From: Magnolia sinica
Lineage: Eukaryota > Streptophyta > Magnoliopsida > Magnoliales > Magnoliaceae
Direction: 5' to 3'
NCBI RefSeq assembly: GCF_029962835.1
Contig: NC_080578.1
Coordinates: 101,907,759-101,971,758 of the forward strand
Length of the DNA stretch: 64,000 nt
Shown: positions 1-10,527 of the stretch, in pieces
Numbering within the stretch: position 1 is the stretch's first letter
Layout: each line of letters begins with the position of its first letter
The notes under the pieces: model-generated
The model's database searches: none
Told to the model about the DNA's origin: nothing
What the model saw: only the letters and a program-made list of their open reading frames with translations
Made by a program: the position numbers and the translations under genes

Positions 1-180
1 AATTTCTAGGCTCATTTTTATGACCCACTTGATGATTGGTTTAGCCTAGTAATCGGTTTAAATATTCATCTAGATGGACTTAACAAAATGTCATAATTTG
101 TGCCAAGATTTCTTCTATGATTATAACATTTTGGAATAATTTCCCACTCCAACCTCTGTGTGGTGTGAAATAAATAGTTT

Positions 181-520
181 TTTACCTGCAACTAACTTAC
201 AGGTTACCCAAACACAAAAACCAATTTATCTGTAAGTGACTTACAAGATAACCTGTAAGTGACTTACCTGTAAGTCACTTGCAACTTAAAGAACTTACAG
301 GCATCCAAACAGGCCCTTACAAGTAGTAAATGATTTACTAGCAAATTAGAGCATCCAAACACAAGTCGCCCCATTTACCACCATCCAAACGACCCCTTAC
401 AAGCTATCCAAACAGAGACAATCATTTACAGCTTCCAGCCAAACAGGACAGGTTGTAAATGGTTTACACCTATAAATCATTCACCACTTAAACCATTTAC
501 AGGCATCCAAACAACCCCTA
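181..520. repeat. MITE-like sequence with repeated TTTACAGGCATCCAAACA motifs
   Basis: The stretch is built from repeated short motifs of the type CTGTAAGTGACTTAC and CATTTACAGGCATCCAAAC. It ends with CCAAACAACCCC followed by TAA. Ends of the form GTTTGGATGC/GCATCCAAAC next to a TAA trinucleotide are typical of Harbinger/Tourist-like MITEs, and a better preserved relative lies at 6713-7062. I could not fix the left end, so several copies may be fused. Positions 1-180 show no recognised feature. They would lie in an intron if the methyltransferase gene at 675-904 continues to the left. Confidence 0.45.
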
Positions 521-674
521 AAGTGTAATTATCACGATATTTTCAAAATCTCGGCGATATTTGTTCCACTTCAAAAGTGTACTATTCCAATCCCCGAGAC
601 GGAGAATGGATGAAATTATTATTTTTTTAAGGCATGGGTGTAGAAATATCAATGCCAGCTAAGAAATTACAGAC

Positions 675-904
675 CTTGTCCTGATGTCGCTTGTAGAAGA
701 TATCCCAATACTTTCTGGCGTCCCTCTCGTACTTGTCTGCAAGAAAAAGAGGAAGGTGAGATTGCCATTGAGAATACACATAGCGTTCGGTGTATGTTCT
801 CTACCTCTCCAGAAAGGGGATACTCCAGCGTTGGGAGGGGAGTATATACGGAGCTTCGGTATGCGATCGCTCTCTGCATCCACGGCTTCCGACTGCGATG
901 CCAT
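675..904 (-). CDS. METTL2/6-type tRNA N3-methylcytidine methyltransferase, first two coding exons (partial)
   Basis: Two exons read on the minus strand. Exon 1 is 805-904 (100 bp, ATG at 904) and exon 2 is 675-736 (62 bp), joined by a 68-bp GT-AG intron with matching phase. The joined product starts MASQSEAV and contains IYSPPNAGVSPFWR, then DKYERDARKYWDIFYKRHQD. The FWR-(D/E)KYERDA-K-YWDIFYKRH segment is the conserved N-terminal signature of the METTL2/METTL6/Trm140 family, which methylates C32 of some tRNAs using S-adenosylmethionine. The SAM-binding domain would follow further left, outside the window. The start was chosen because the conserved region begins about 15 residues later and the reading frame upstream of the ATG resembles no family member. 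The promoter side is GC-rich and carries five CACGTG cores. The 3' half of a similar gene sits at 55879-63573 on the same strand and cannot belong to this one. Confidence 0.87.
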
Positions 905-994
905 CACCCCCACCTCCAACCCAAGAGACGCCGATCCTGCTAGGCCGCGATTCGCGCGAGAAGAGAGTGCATAAAAATGACTTGATTCACGGGA

Positions 995-1146
995 CACGTG
1001 CGTGACTGACTCACGTGTGAGCGTGCTACTTCCGATGTTTGCACCTTGCACGTGGCCTGGCTCACGTGGGGGAAACGTGAGATTAATGATTCAAACGGTT
1101 TGATACGATGGCCTTCACCGTATCTCCATTCATTGACGTACACGTG
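995..1146. promoter_or_regulatory. Cluster of five CACGTG G-box cores upstream of the left METTL gene
   Basis: CACGTG occurs at 995-1000, 1012-1017, 1049-1054, 1063-1068 and 1141-1146, which is 91 to 242 bp upstream of the start codon at 904. The palindromic core is bound by plant bZIP and bHLH factors; flanks such as ACACGTGC and GCACGTGG resemble ABRE or light-responsive G-boxes. The spacing of five cores in about 150 bp is visible directly. A role in driving the methyltransferase gene is inferred. Confidence 0.5.
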
Positions 1147-1249
1147 CAGGACGCCGGACCTACAACGAAGGACGCGGATTAGGTGCTGCCCCTCCTGTTC
1201 GGAGCTCGGGACTGGCTGGGGGGCTGTAAGGGGCCTCCTATGTATGGCT

Positions 1250-1558
1250 TCCATCCATTTTTCCATACCATTTCAGGTTATGAGCCTTAAAATGAGGAAG
1301 AGCCCAGGTGGGAACACATGGGGGATTAAACGCCCACCATTTTAAATTTGATAGCGGCCATAAGAGTTTTGAATTAAGCTCATATATGTGTTTTACCTTC
1401 ATTTAGTATATATGAACTTATGGGAAAGTTAAATGGAAAATAAACAATATGGCGGGCCCTAAAAAGGTTTCAATGGTAGATGCCTTTGGCATTGTTGTTG
1501 CTTCATGTGGTGTGGTCAGCTTAGCCTTGGATCTACTTTATTTTTAGGTTAATAACAT

Positions 1559-1594
<36 letters not shown>

Positions 1595-1640
1595 TGGATA
1601 AAAGCTATACATCACGCTGACCAGCACCACGTCTCATGAA
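1250..1640. repeat. Degenerate copy of the palindromic GTGGGCCC MITE family, with a TA microsatellite
   Basis: Phrases such as 'ggcgggccctaaaaaggtt' and 'gtggtgtggtcagcttagcc' match the interior of better preserved copies at 3036-3452, 11416-11796 and 49348-49883. The terminal inverted repeats are not clear here. A pure TA run occupies about 1561-1591. Confidence 0.4.
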
Positions 1641-1783
1641 TTTATATGGCACTTTTCAATTTTGTTAAAGACAATTCTAATGAAAAAAGGTTGTGCATGT
1701 GTTAATGTAAAACTCAATGTGAAATGGGCAAAAATATCATTTCTAGCTGGAAAATCTTTACTTCACATCTATACATGCATATT

Positions 1784-2415
1784 GATGTAGAGCGAGAGCG
1801 GGTCGTGGACAGTTTCATGGCCACGATGTATTAGAAAAGGCTCAGTCAACGACAGAATTGATTCAGATCATAAAATCTTAGATCAGGTGTATCTCACAAA
1901 CCAGAATAAATTATCGGGTGTAAAATATGTGATTTTGGGGTAGAACGAGCTACTTTAGCCACCCAACCCCGCTACACCGGGTTGCATAAGCTAGATTTAC
2001 GAAATACCCCGAGATTGACGGTCGTTTCCGTATTTTAATTTCATTTTTACTATAAATAGTAAGTTTTAGTTTGATTATAACTCTTCATCCATTGGGCTTT
2101 AGGACACTTACTATTTTTAATCAAAAACCTTGCACACTAGTAGACATCACAACCGTCTATAAATAGTAAGTTGCGATTTCTAAGAGTTTTAGTTATAGTT
2201 TGCTTCTGATTTTTCTTTCATTGCTTGATATTCCTATTTAAAGGATTGTAAACTCGTTATTGTCATTCATTAATCAAAATACGAATTTATTAGAATTTAT
2301 TTATATATTTTCTTGCTTTCTTTCGTCGTGAATTCGAGAAGTCTATGTGAGGAGTCCAAATAAGCTCTGTGAATTCGGAATAGCTATCATTAGGAAGACA
2401 ATGATCAACCTCATC
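1784..2415 (+). mobile_element. Possible solo LTR (fossil)
   Basis: The segment begins TGATGTAG and ends near CCTCATCA. It contains a TATA-like box (actataaatag) near 2050 and, after it, an AT-rich transcribed-looking stretch, as LTRs do. I see no matching target-site duplication and no adjoining internal region, so the boundaries and identity are uncertain. Positions 2416-3035 hold nothing I recognise. Confidence 0.3.
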
Positions 2416-3035
2416 ATGTTCATCCCTGTGTCACCTTTGGTTCTTTTTCATTAATATTATGTCATTGTTAGATAAGGTGTTTCCAGCTCCCTTAATTTGT
2501 TTCCCAAATCCATTGACAATTAACCAATTATATGAATCTTATGTGGAACACCATTTAACTAATGTTAGCCTGGTAATTAATCATAAGAAGGGAGAACTTT
2601 TGGAAAATAGGATGCCCGTAGTCCTTCAGCTGAGGATATTTTTGTGATTTCAAATATCATACACCCATATATACCCATTCTCCCAGCATGTGTGCAGTGG
2701 AGGCTCGATTACCACATTAGGTGAGACTACATTTCACATTCTTAGGGCCCAAAGGTGGTACAGAGTTGTATCAATGCACTATAATGCATCCTTTTGGATC
2801 GGGCACTATATGGATATAAAAGTTACAAATCATTGCTTATATGATACTTGAACACTGACATTCACACATGGTGTTTTTTCATTGCCATTGAATGGTGTTT
2901 GTTGACATCTATTGTATACAACATGCATCCCTTGCACACCTCCTCACCTTCATACTTCCTAATATAAGACTTCTAGTAGGTGGATTTTGCTGGTGTACTT
3001 CACACCTGCTATATAGCTGTTGCATTGACATTAGC

Positions 3036-3452
3036 AAGTTATGTGGGTCTGATCATAAGGTATGTGTTATATCCAAATTGTCCATCCATTTGGCGAGCTC
3101 GTATTAAGGCTTGAGATGAAAAATAAGACAAATCTAACTATCAAGTGGACCACGCTGCAAAAGGCAGTGGGGGATTGAATGTCTACAATCGAAACCCTTT
3201 TTGGGGTCACAGAAGTTTTGGATCAATATGAAATTTGCTTTTCCTCTTCATTCAAGTCTTTATGAGCTTATGAACATATTAGATGGAAAATAAACGTTAT
3301 GGTGGGCCCTACGAATTGTTTACTATTTGTGGTGTGGTCCAAATGATCTTCGAATATGATTCATTTTTGGGGATAATGCTTTAAAATGATATCTAAAAAT
3401 AGATAAACGGTGTAGATATAATAAATACATCACTATAGGGTCCATGTAACTT
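3036..3452. repeat. MITE of the palindromic GTGGGCCC family
   Basis: The left end (gcaagttatgtgggtctgat) and the reverse complement of the right end (aaagttacatggacccta) are diverged inverted repeats that both lead into 'atgtrttatatc-ac-gtccatc'. The interior has the family phrases 'caagtggaccac', 'ttggatcaata' and 'atggtgggccct'. There is no coding content. Confidence 0.5.
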
Positions 3453-3678
3453 TGATCTCCTTTGAACCGTTCGTACAACTCACAGCTCGAGGAGCGTCAG
3501 TGCTCGTCCTCTCATGACACATACCTGTACAACAGCTATATAGCTAGTGTGAGGTACACCCGCCAATCCGCTTCTGAATTTTATATGATCAATGACTTAG
3601 ATTGATTAAGCCTATTTTATCCATTAAATTATTTGAATTGAGTGAATGCATAAAAGGTGGTGTACTTGGACTCTAATA

Positions 3679-3684
3679 TATATG

Positions 3685-3759
<75 letters not shown>
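3679..3759. repeat. TA microsatellite
   Basis: About 80 bp of almost pure TA repeat. The MITE at 3761-4305 abuts it, so the TA tract may have served as its insertion site. Confidence 0.95.
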
Positions 3760-3760
<1 letters not shown>

Positions 3761-3761
<1 letters not shown>

Positions 3762-4305
3762 AAAAGGTACTATGTGCTCCACCTCACGATAAGCTCCCGT
3801 GAGATCAAGTTGTGTGGACCCCACCGTGATGCGTGTTGACCATCAACACCGTGCATTTGATGGGTCCCCTCTAAATTATGGGAAATCCCAAAAATCAGCC
3901 GTATATGGAACTCAGGTGGGCCATACCATCTAAAATCATGTGAAGACACCGTTAAAACATATAAAAGCACTTGGTGGGGCCCACTTGAGTTTTGAATGCT
4001 GCTGAAACTTGGTCTGAACCCTTATCCAAGTGGGACACACATAATGGATGGGCTGAATTTGCAAACCACATCTCGGTGGGCCCAAAAAATGATTATGAAT
4101 GTTTTAATGGTGCACGGCCCCTCCCCACTTCTGTATGTGGTGTGGCCCATGCAAGTCACGGATTGACTTGATTTTTGAGACCTAGGCCCACGATGGAATC
4201 GTGCATCTGACTGATGGGGTAGATGTTTGAAACGCATCACGATGGGGCCCACACAGCTCAACCTCATGGGACGGACTCGTGAAGTCTAGCGCATAGTACC
4301 TTTTC
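3761..4305. mobile_element. MITE with long terminal inverted repeats (Mutator-like type)
   Basis: The element starts GAAAAGGTACTATGTGCT, and its right end read in reverse complement is GAAAAGGTACTATGCGCT. Similarity between the two ends continues for about 70 bp, through 'gtgtggaccccaccgtgatgcgt' on the left and its counterpart on the right. The 545-bp length, long inverted repeats and lack of an ORF fit a MULE-type MITE. The target duplication cannot be read because the flank is a TA microsatellite. Confidence 0.7.
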
Positions 4306-5024
4306 TCATATATATTATTATTATTATTATTAGCTTGTTAGTACACTCCACTGTCAGTTCACACTTCACTGTTAGCCACCCCCACTAGGGATCGATACCA
4401 AGGCCTCAGTGTTGAAACGAGGTATCTTTCACTCAGTCTACCACTTGAGATATAGATCAGAGTGTGCGTGTGTGTGTGATTTCAAAGTAATTCAAATAAA
4501 CACTTTAGAGCATTTTAGTGAAACATAAAGTATTTTAGTAAAACATAGAGTTATGAACACGAGAAACAAGAAGTGGAGTGGAAGATCAAGTTTCATCCTT
4601 GTCTATCTATATAAACAGGAGTAGCTTGCAATTTTAAGTACATGATTCAATTGGATAGTGTGATCTTTTATTCCAGAAATTTATACCCCTTGCATTCATA
4701 ATCATGCACCAGCTAAGAAAGATTCAAAGAATTCAACAACAAGCATGGATGGAATCATCATACAATTCAGAGGCAGGGAAATGCCATGCCTCTAGAGGCA
4801 GGTAGTCTACTCCCTCCAATCATAACCAATGATTTGATCCTATTGTGGATTATGATTCCTCAGAAGATTTTGCATACTAAAAGGTTCTACCCATCTATGG
4901 GACCCTTCTAGCTCAAGCTAGTTACCATACGTTCTGTGTGAGGCTGCTGTATCACGTGTGTAGAATACATGCGTGCATCTAATGTTCATCCTCATGAACG
5001 AATGCACATTGCATAATGCCCCAC
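4306..5024. other. Non-coding stretch, no gene recognised
   Basis: An ATT microsatellite follows the MITE. Around 4380-4450 a phrase 'gataccaaggcctcagtgttgaaac' resembles the duplicated repeat at 43650-43820, so a shared short repeat family is likely. I see no coding exon. Confidence 0.4.
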
Positions 5025-5690
5025 ATTAAGAAAAGTTCCTGAGGTCGGAACTTTAGGTGGGCTCACCGTAATGTTCCTGTCCTTCCATTTTGACAGCTCA
5101 TAGAGGGCGCCCACAAAAGAGTGGGTGCGATTGGGTACTACCCCACCAGCACTTACCGTGGATGAAGGGAAAACATAATTATCAGCTTGATCCAAAACTT
5201 GTGCAGACCTCGAGAGGTTTTCGGTAGTAGGAGTTCAATCCCCACTGTTTCCTATGGTGTGGTCTACTTGAAGATTATATCTGTTTCATTTTTGTGCTAA
5301 TCACCAAAAATTATTTTTTTGAAGAGGATGGACTGGATGATGTAGATAAAACACATACATTACATTCTCAACTAGTCCACAAAATATTAAAAAGTGGGCA
5401 GGAAAAAGACTAACGCCGAAACCTACCTGGATCCACGGTAATGTTTATATGCCATCCAAACATACCAAAAAACCAAAAATATTAGCCTATTCAAAACTTT
5501 ATGGCCGCAATGTTTTAAATATGAATATTCAATTCCCATTATTTCTGGTGGTGTGGCCCACTTCAATTTTAGACCTGCCTGATTTTTGGGTTTATGTTAG
5601 TACATGAGATGGCAAAACGGATGGACAGGATGGATTTCTCACGGATATGATGGTTAGCCCCACCTACGTTCCGACCGCAAAAACTTCCCG
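5025..5690. mobile_element. MITE just upstream of the 154-residue gene
   Basis: The left end (aaaagttcctgaggtcggaa) and the reverse complement of the right end (ggaagtttttgcggtcggaa) are imperfect inverted repeats of about 38 bp. Both continue into 'taggtgggg/ctnacc'. The interior resembles the GTGGGCCC palindromic family ('ggtgtggcccacttcaattt'). No clear target duplication was seen. It ends about 215 bp before the start codon at 5907 and within about 20 bp of the purine-rich leader that begins near 5710. Confidence 0.55.
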
Positions 5691-5906
5691 CTGTACTCGT
5701 AGTGTAAATAGCTCATAGAGACGGAGGAAACCGAAAGAAAGAAAGAAGAGAGAAACCCTAGCAACTTACTGATATATCAGAAGCAGAAGAAGAGGAGGAA
5801 TGAGATAAACGGTTGGGCAATAGCTCTCTTTCTTCTTCCTCGCTTCTCGTTCATCTCCTTCATCTCATCAGCAAGCAAAAGAACTAAAAAGGAAAGAAGG
5901 AAGAAA

Positions 5907-6371
5907 ATGAAGCCAGTAACAGGAAGAGTAGTTTCATCAAAGACCATATCACTCTCAAAAGCCGCCCGAGTCCTTGCTGGATTCGTCTCCACCGACACAG
6001 GATCATCGTCGTCTTCCCAAGCCGTTTCCGCCTACTTGAAACGCGCTTCCTTTTCGTTCAACGACCTACTTCAATTCCACAGTGACCTCAAATCCTCCCA
6101 ATTCACCTCCAAGAGCCGCACTGACAAGAAATGGACCCCGGCAGAGACGGTCAATGCACGAGATGATGGGATTCTGGACTCTTTCGATGGAGGAAAGAAG
6201 GGGGACGAGAGAAAAGAAAGGAGTGGTGCAGATGTGGGTGTTGATGATGGGTATGAGAGGAGTGAAAGAAAAAAGAGGGAAAACGTTGAGGCTGGAGATG
6301 GATTGGATAATGGTAATGAAGATTCTTCCGGGGTGAAGAGGAAGAGAAAAAAGAAGAGAGTGGATTATTAG
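5907..6371 (+). CDS. Small basic protein of unknown function, single exon, 154 residues
   Basis: An intronless ORF starts MKPVTGRVVSSKTISLSKAA. The first 65 residues look globular and well conserved in style (VLAGFVSTDTG, SAYLKRASFSFNDLLQFH). The rest is low-complexity, rich in K, E, R, D and G, and ends in a strongly basic patch (KRKRKKKR, residues about 144-151), a likely nuclear localisation signal. I recall unnamed plant proteins that begin MKPVTGRVVSSK, but I cannot assign a function. The leader from about 5700 is rich in GAAAGA and contains 'gagaaaccctagc', typical of plant 5' UTRs. The start is the first ATG of the conserved block. No other exon is needed, because the stop at 6369-6371 follows directly. 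A MITE occupies the proximal promoter. Confidence 0.75.
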   Translation: MKPVTGRVVSSKTISLSKAARVLAGFVSTDTGSSSSSQAVSAYLKRASFSFNDLLQFHSDLKSSQFTSKSRTDKKWTPAETVNARDDGILDSFDGGKKGDERKERSGADVGVDDGYERSERKKRENVEAGDGLDNGNEDSSGVKRKRKKKRVDY

Positions 6372-6712
6372 TTGTTAGTGATGATGAATTCGATGACGCT
6401 GACTCTCTTTTAAGTGTTTAACAACTTCAATTATCTATCGAAAGAGCTTCTGGTTCTTGTACTGACAGAACTGGCTCTGTTTCAAAGGAATTTTAGTAAC
6501 TTCAAAGAAATGGCATTCATACTTTCAGTGGCAAAGGGAATTATAATATTTATTTTTGAATCGGTTTTTTATGATGTTGGTGTTGTAGTCTGATCACAAG
6601 CATCAAATAGTTTTATTTCTTATTGTTGTTTCATTTCTATTCGGATCTGCTGAGAATGCAAAGTCCAACCTATTATTGTGATGTGTCTTATGCTTATTTT
6701 CTTGGAACTTTA

Positions 6713-7062
6713 GGGCTTGTTTGCATGCTTGTAAAATTTTCAAGTGATAAATGATTTGTAGATGTAAATCATTGACAGCTTATCCTGTTTGGCTTTAAGC
6801 TGTAATCAGTTTACATGTAAAACAGTTGTTTGTGTTTGGATAGCCTGTAAATTGTTTAGAGGGATTTCATTTGTAGCTGAAAGTTCAAAATTATAGCCGT
6901 TGAGCTGTAAATGAAATCATAGCTTTTCAGAAGGATTTCATTTGCAGCTAAAAGCTATAAATGATTTATGGCCTGTAAGTCATTTATGAGCATTTTTCAA
7001 CATCCAAACACTACCTGTAAATCATTTACTTGTATTTCATTTACTGGTACAGGCATCCAAAT
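6713..7062. mobile_element. Tourist/Harbinger-like MITE
   Basis: The element starts GGGCTTGTTTGCATGC and ends near GGCATCCAAAT. It is flanked by TTA on both sides (6710-6712 and 7063-7065), the expected 3-bp target duplication. The interior carries repeated GTAAATCATTTAC-like motifs, as in 181-520. It has no ORF and lies about 340 bp downstream of the 154-residue gene. Confidence 0.6.
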
Positions 7063-8499
7063 TTAATCTTGTACTAATTGGGGCATCAATCTCTCTCCCG
7101 CGTAATAGTATTAACGAAAGTACAAGTATTTACTATTTACATATTACAACATAAGCATTCGGAGACCTTGGCCACGAAGTTCAATACTTCTTGTGCTTTG
7201 GAAACGGCACTCTAAATTGAATATTTCTGTATTTGATACAAAAGTGCCATTTAGCTGCATCTCTAGATTGAAGTACTGTACATAGCCAGCAATAATGAAG
7301 AAAAGCTACTTTGAAGGGGTTTTTTTTTTTTTTAATGATACTATTGCCAATATTTTCCCCACAACATTAGTGAAGAAAGTTGCAGGATTCTTCTTCCTTC
7401 TTGCTCCTCCTACTTTGAACTTGTGCTCTATCTCCCTCCCAGCTTTTTATACATTTCGACATTTTGAATTTGTTGCTTTTCCTTTCCAAATCTTCTATCG
7501 CTTCTGTTCATGCTTCGAGAAACTATAGGTAACATGGGCAAATTATGTAATGACTTCACTTGCCTTTGAAATTGAATGCTCAGTTGGAGGCCCCCATTTT
7601 CTGTGGAGATTGCATGAGCTGCTATTTTCAATCTTAAGATGAGACAGGGCCAGATGTTTTTAGTGAGTTCAAGAATTTCTTCTGAGCGAGAGAACTAACC
7701 TGACTGTGGACTGTGACCTTTTTCCATCTCAGGTCGACATTTTTAGTGGACACTAGAGCTATGATCCCATATCTACCAATTTGGCCGTTGCCGGGTGGAA
7801 AATATGGATTCCGAGTGAATGGCTGCTGTGCTTTATGTGGAGAAAGCTTGTGAGTCATAATCGAGTTGATTGTTCTTTTATCTTCTGGAAGTCAGGAATG
7901 ATGGCTTTACAGTAAGGGCCGGAAATGGATTTTTATGGCAGATTTCATAGGTAAAGGTTTTTTTTAAAAAAGTGGTTGCATACTGCCTGCTGCTTCTCTG
8001 TTTTGATATTTGCTAATTTGAGAGCTTCTTTCTTATCCAAGTACCATTACAGGATTGGGCTCTAAATCTTAGATTGTGAATCTTGTCCAACAGGCATCAA
8101 TTACAATTCAGTGTGTTCATTTTAAAATCCTTCGCAGTAGTATCACAATTTGGGCTATACACCTATTGGCATGATTCACTCTAAATTCCAAATAACTTGT
8201 GGGTCTAGAGTTCAAAACCAGGATAGATCTACAATTCAAGTCTTGAGAAAGGGGGCTCCCTTATCTTTATCCTTATCCAAGTACCAGACATTGATAGCCA
8301 AATTTTGTAGGATTGTATGTTGCTCTAGGGGTTTCTTATACAGTGGTACAAAAACTCCCATTTCACCCTTTCTCTTGTTTTTGCGATCGCCTTAAATTGG
8401 GAAGCCTATTCATTTGCCACAACTAAACCGATCAATGTCTTCCAGGTAAGCAAGGGTTGTGGTATGTTTTTTGGTCATGTAGATTTAACTTGCTTGGGG
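7063..8499. other. Non-coding stretch, no gene recognised
   Basis: I see only short accidental ORFs and no family I can name. The sequence is moderately AT-rich and shows no strong terminal repeats. Confidence 0.4.
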
Positions 8500-9330
8500 A
8501 AGCATCTGATGTGATCGGTGTTGAGAAGCTGATCATGAAGTATCCAAAAATGACCATTTTCGATTTTGTAGATTGGTAATTAATAAGAGCCGGGAGATTG
8601 AGAAGGATGTTGCTCATGTAATTAGAGCTGGGCGTGAAGTGGAGAAGTGTCTTTGGAGCTTTACATGATTGTCTCAACCAATCTAACTGAAGGGGAAATT
8701 TTATAGGATAGCTATTAGACCAGCCATGCTTTGTGGGGTAGAATGTTAGGTGGTTGAGGAACATGTTCATTGTATGAGAGTAGCTGAAATGAGGATAATG
8801 AGACCGATGGGTGGCAAGACGAGGAAAGATAGAATTAAATAAATGTATTTGATTGTCGTAACCAATCAAACTGAAGGGGAAATTTTATAGGATAGCTATT
8901 GGACCAGTCAAGCTTCGTGGGGTAGGATGTTAGGTGGTTGAGGAACATTTTCATTGTATGAGAGTAGCTGAAATGAGGATATTGAGACTGATGAGTGGCA
9001 AGATGAGGAAGTATAGAATTAAATAAATGTATTTGAGGGAACTTAGGAGTGACACACTTGTTTATAAGATGAGGGTAAGCAGACTTAAATGGTCTGGCCA
9101 TGTGCAGCAGAGACCGAGAAATGCTTTGATTAGAAAGAGTGAGTTGGCTCAAGTTAAAGGCTCAATAAGGATGAGGGGAAGGCTCAAAAGGATGTGGGGG
9201 ATGTACCAAGGAAAAAGTTGAAGACCTATGTTTTGATTAACAATATAATCCTTGATAGAGTGGAACGGTAGAACAAGATTCTTTTAGTGGACCCCAATTA
9301 GTTGGGTAAAGTATAGTTTGAAGATTCAAT
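8500..9330 (+). mobile_element. RTE-type LINE, 3' end fragment with internal tandem duplication
   Basis: The sequence matches the C-terminal end of plant RTE reverse transcriptases: 'aggggaaattttataggatagc', then a segment encoding [16 protein letters not shown], and a 3' tail 'gaccccaattagttgggtaaa'. A unit of about 180 bp is present twice in tandem (roughly 8668-8848 and 8849-9036). The frame is broken in several places and the 5' end is missing. Confidence 0.75.
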
Positions 9331-9519
9331 TCATATTCTCGTTGGTTTTTTGGTTTTTGGTCCGATTATATTGCGATCTTCACTACCCTTTAGGAGTTGG
9401 ACTTTGCATTGGTTAACGAGATCCTCTAGTGGAGTTGTGATGATTACTGATTTCTAGCCCAAGGCTTGATTCTTGCTAATCCATATGCTCATTCTCTCTC
9501 ATGTCAACAGACTTGGTGA

Positions 9520-9735
9520 GAAAAGAGGTTGCAGAAGAATTCATCCGTACATTGCATAAAATGGCAACTTAGTGTTGTTTCCCAGGATGTGCTTATGAAT
9601 CCCCAAGAGTTGAGGACCTTTTCTGCCTGGAGCAATCAGTTTCAAACTTTCAATATAGCTTTATTAGGAAAATGGTGGATGGTAATAGGCCCTTTCATAT
9701 TTGTAGGTGAAGGATTGTGGACGCTTGCCCCTGTT
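9520..9735 (+). mobile_element. L1-type LINE fragment
   Basis: A short stretch encodes FNIALLGKWWMVIGP and EGLW, like the segment of plant L1 ORF2 after the reverse transcriptase (compare [20 protein letters not shown] in the copy at 35117-37884). It is an isolated fragment without ends. Confidence 0.55.
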
Positions 9736-10527
9736 TTTGGTACACTTCGAACCAGTTCTAACGGAAGTCCTACGAACTTTTTTGAGAACTCATCATACGT
9801 GATGAGTCTCGAAAATCTGAACGGTCCACTTGAAGCAGAGACTCATGATACCCCCTGATACCAATTTTTTCTTTGAACCAAAACCTTGGTGGGCCATGAA
9901 AAATGAAAACAGTTTCTTCCCTTGATTTGCATTTCTCTTTGCTATGGCCCACCAGAATCTTAGATCAGGGTGAAAATTTGACCCTGGGGTTGCATGGGAT
10001 TCCACATCTTATGGACTGTTCAGATTAGACGCCCATGACATGTGTGCAAAGGTGCGCACGTGCCTAGGTGAGCATGCCTCTATATATATAAATAATTAAA
10101 TAATTAAAAAAAAAAAAAAACTGGTTTGCTGCCTTAAAAAACTGGGCATGCGAGTGATCCCAACCAGTTCAAACTGTGTTTGACCATTGCCATATTTGTA
10201 ATCTAACATATAATTCAATTTATAAACTGCCAGTTCAAACTGGTCAAACAGCATGTTAGAAACTGATTAACTAACACTCAATACCATTACTGGTAAAAAC
10301 TGGTTTGAACGGTTTTCTCCGTCTTCACATCTTGACATGGTTGCTTACAGTCGAGCAGTACGATGCCCCTCATGGAAGGTGTCTTCCGAAGCTTGATTTG
10401 CTGAACTTACATTGATCTGCTACGATTAAGTGTCTACGTAGGTTGCTACATATGCCATTTTCATTTGTGGTTCATCTGACTCAAGAGGCCAGCCTGATTT
10501 TTTTCTTTGGCCCCATACAGCTCAAAT
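9736..10527. other. Non-coding stretch, no gene recognised
   Basis: Contains an A-rich run near 10110-10124 and several phrases of the type 'aaactggttcaaactg' in both orientations around 10120-10310, possibly a degenerate MITE. No coding exon was seen. Confidence 0.35.

Noticed and set aside
1784-2415. Calling a complete LTR retrotransposon from the TATA-like box region
   Set aside because: No second repeat, primer-binding site or target duplication was found; kept only as a low-confidence solo LTR.
3624-3839. Open frames of alternating Tyr and Ile on both strands
   Set aside because: They are translations of the TA microsatellite at 3679-3759.
8432-9152. Two long minus-strand frames (145 and 105 codons) resembling each other
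   Set aside because: They are antisense shadows of the tandemly duplicated RTE LINE on the plus strand.
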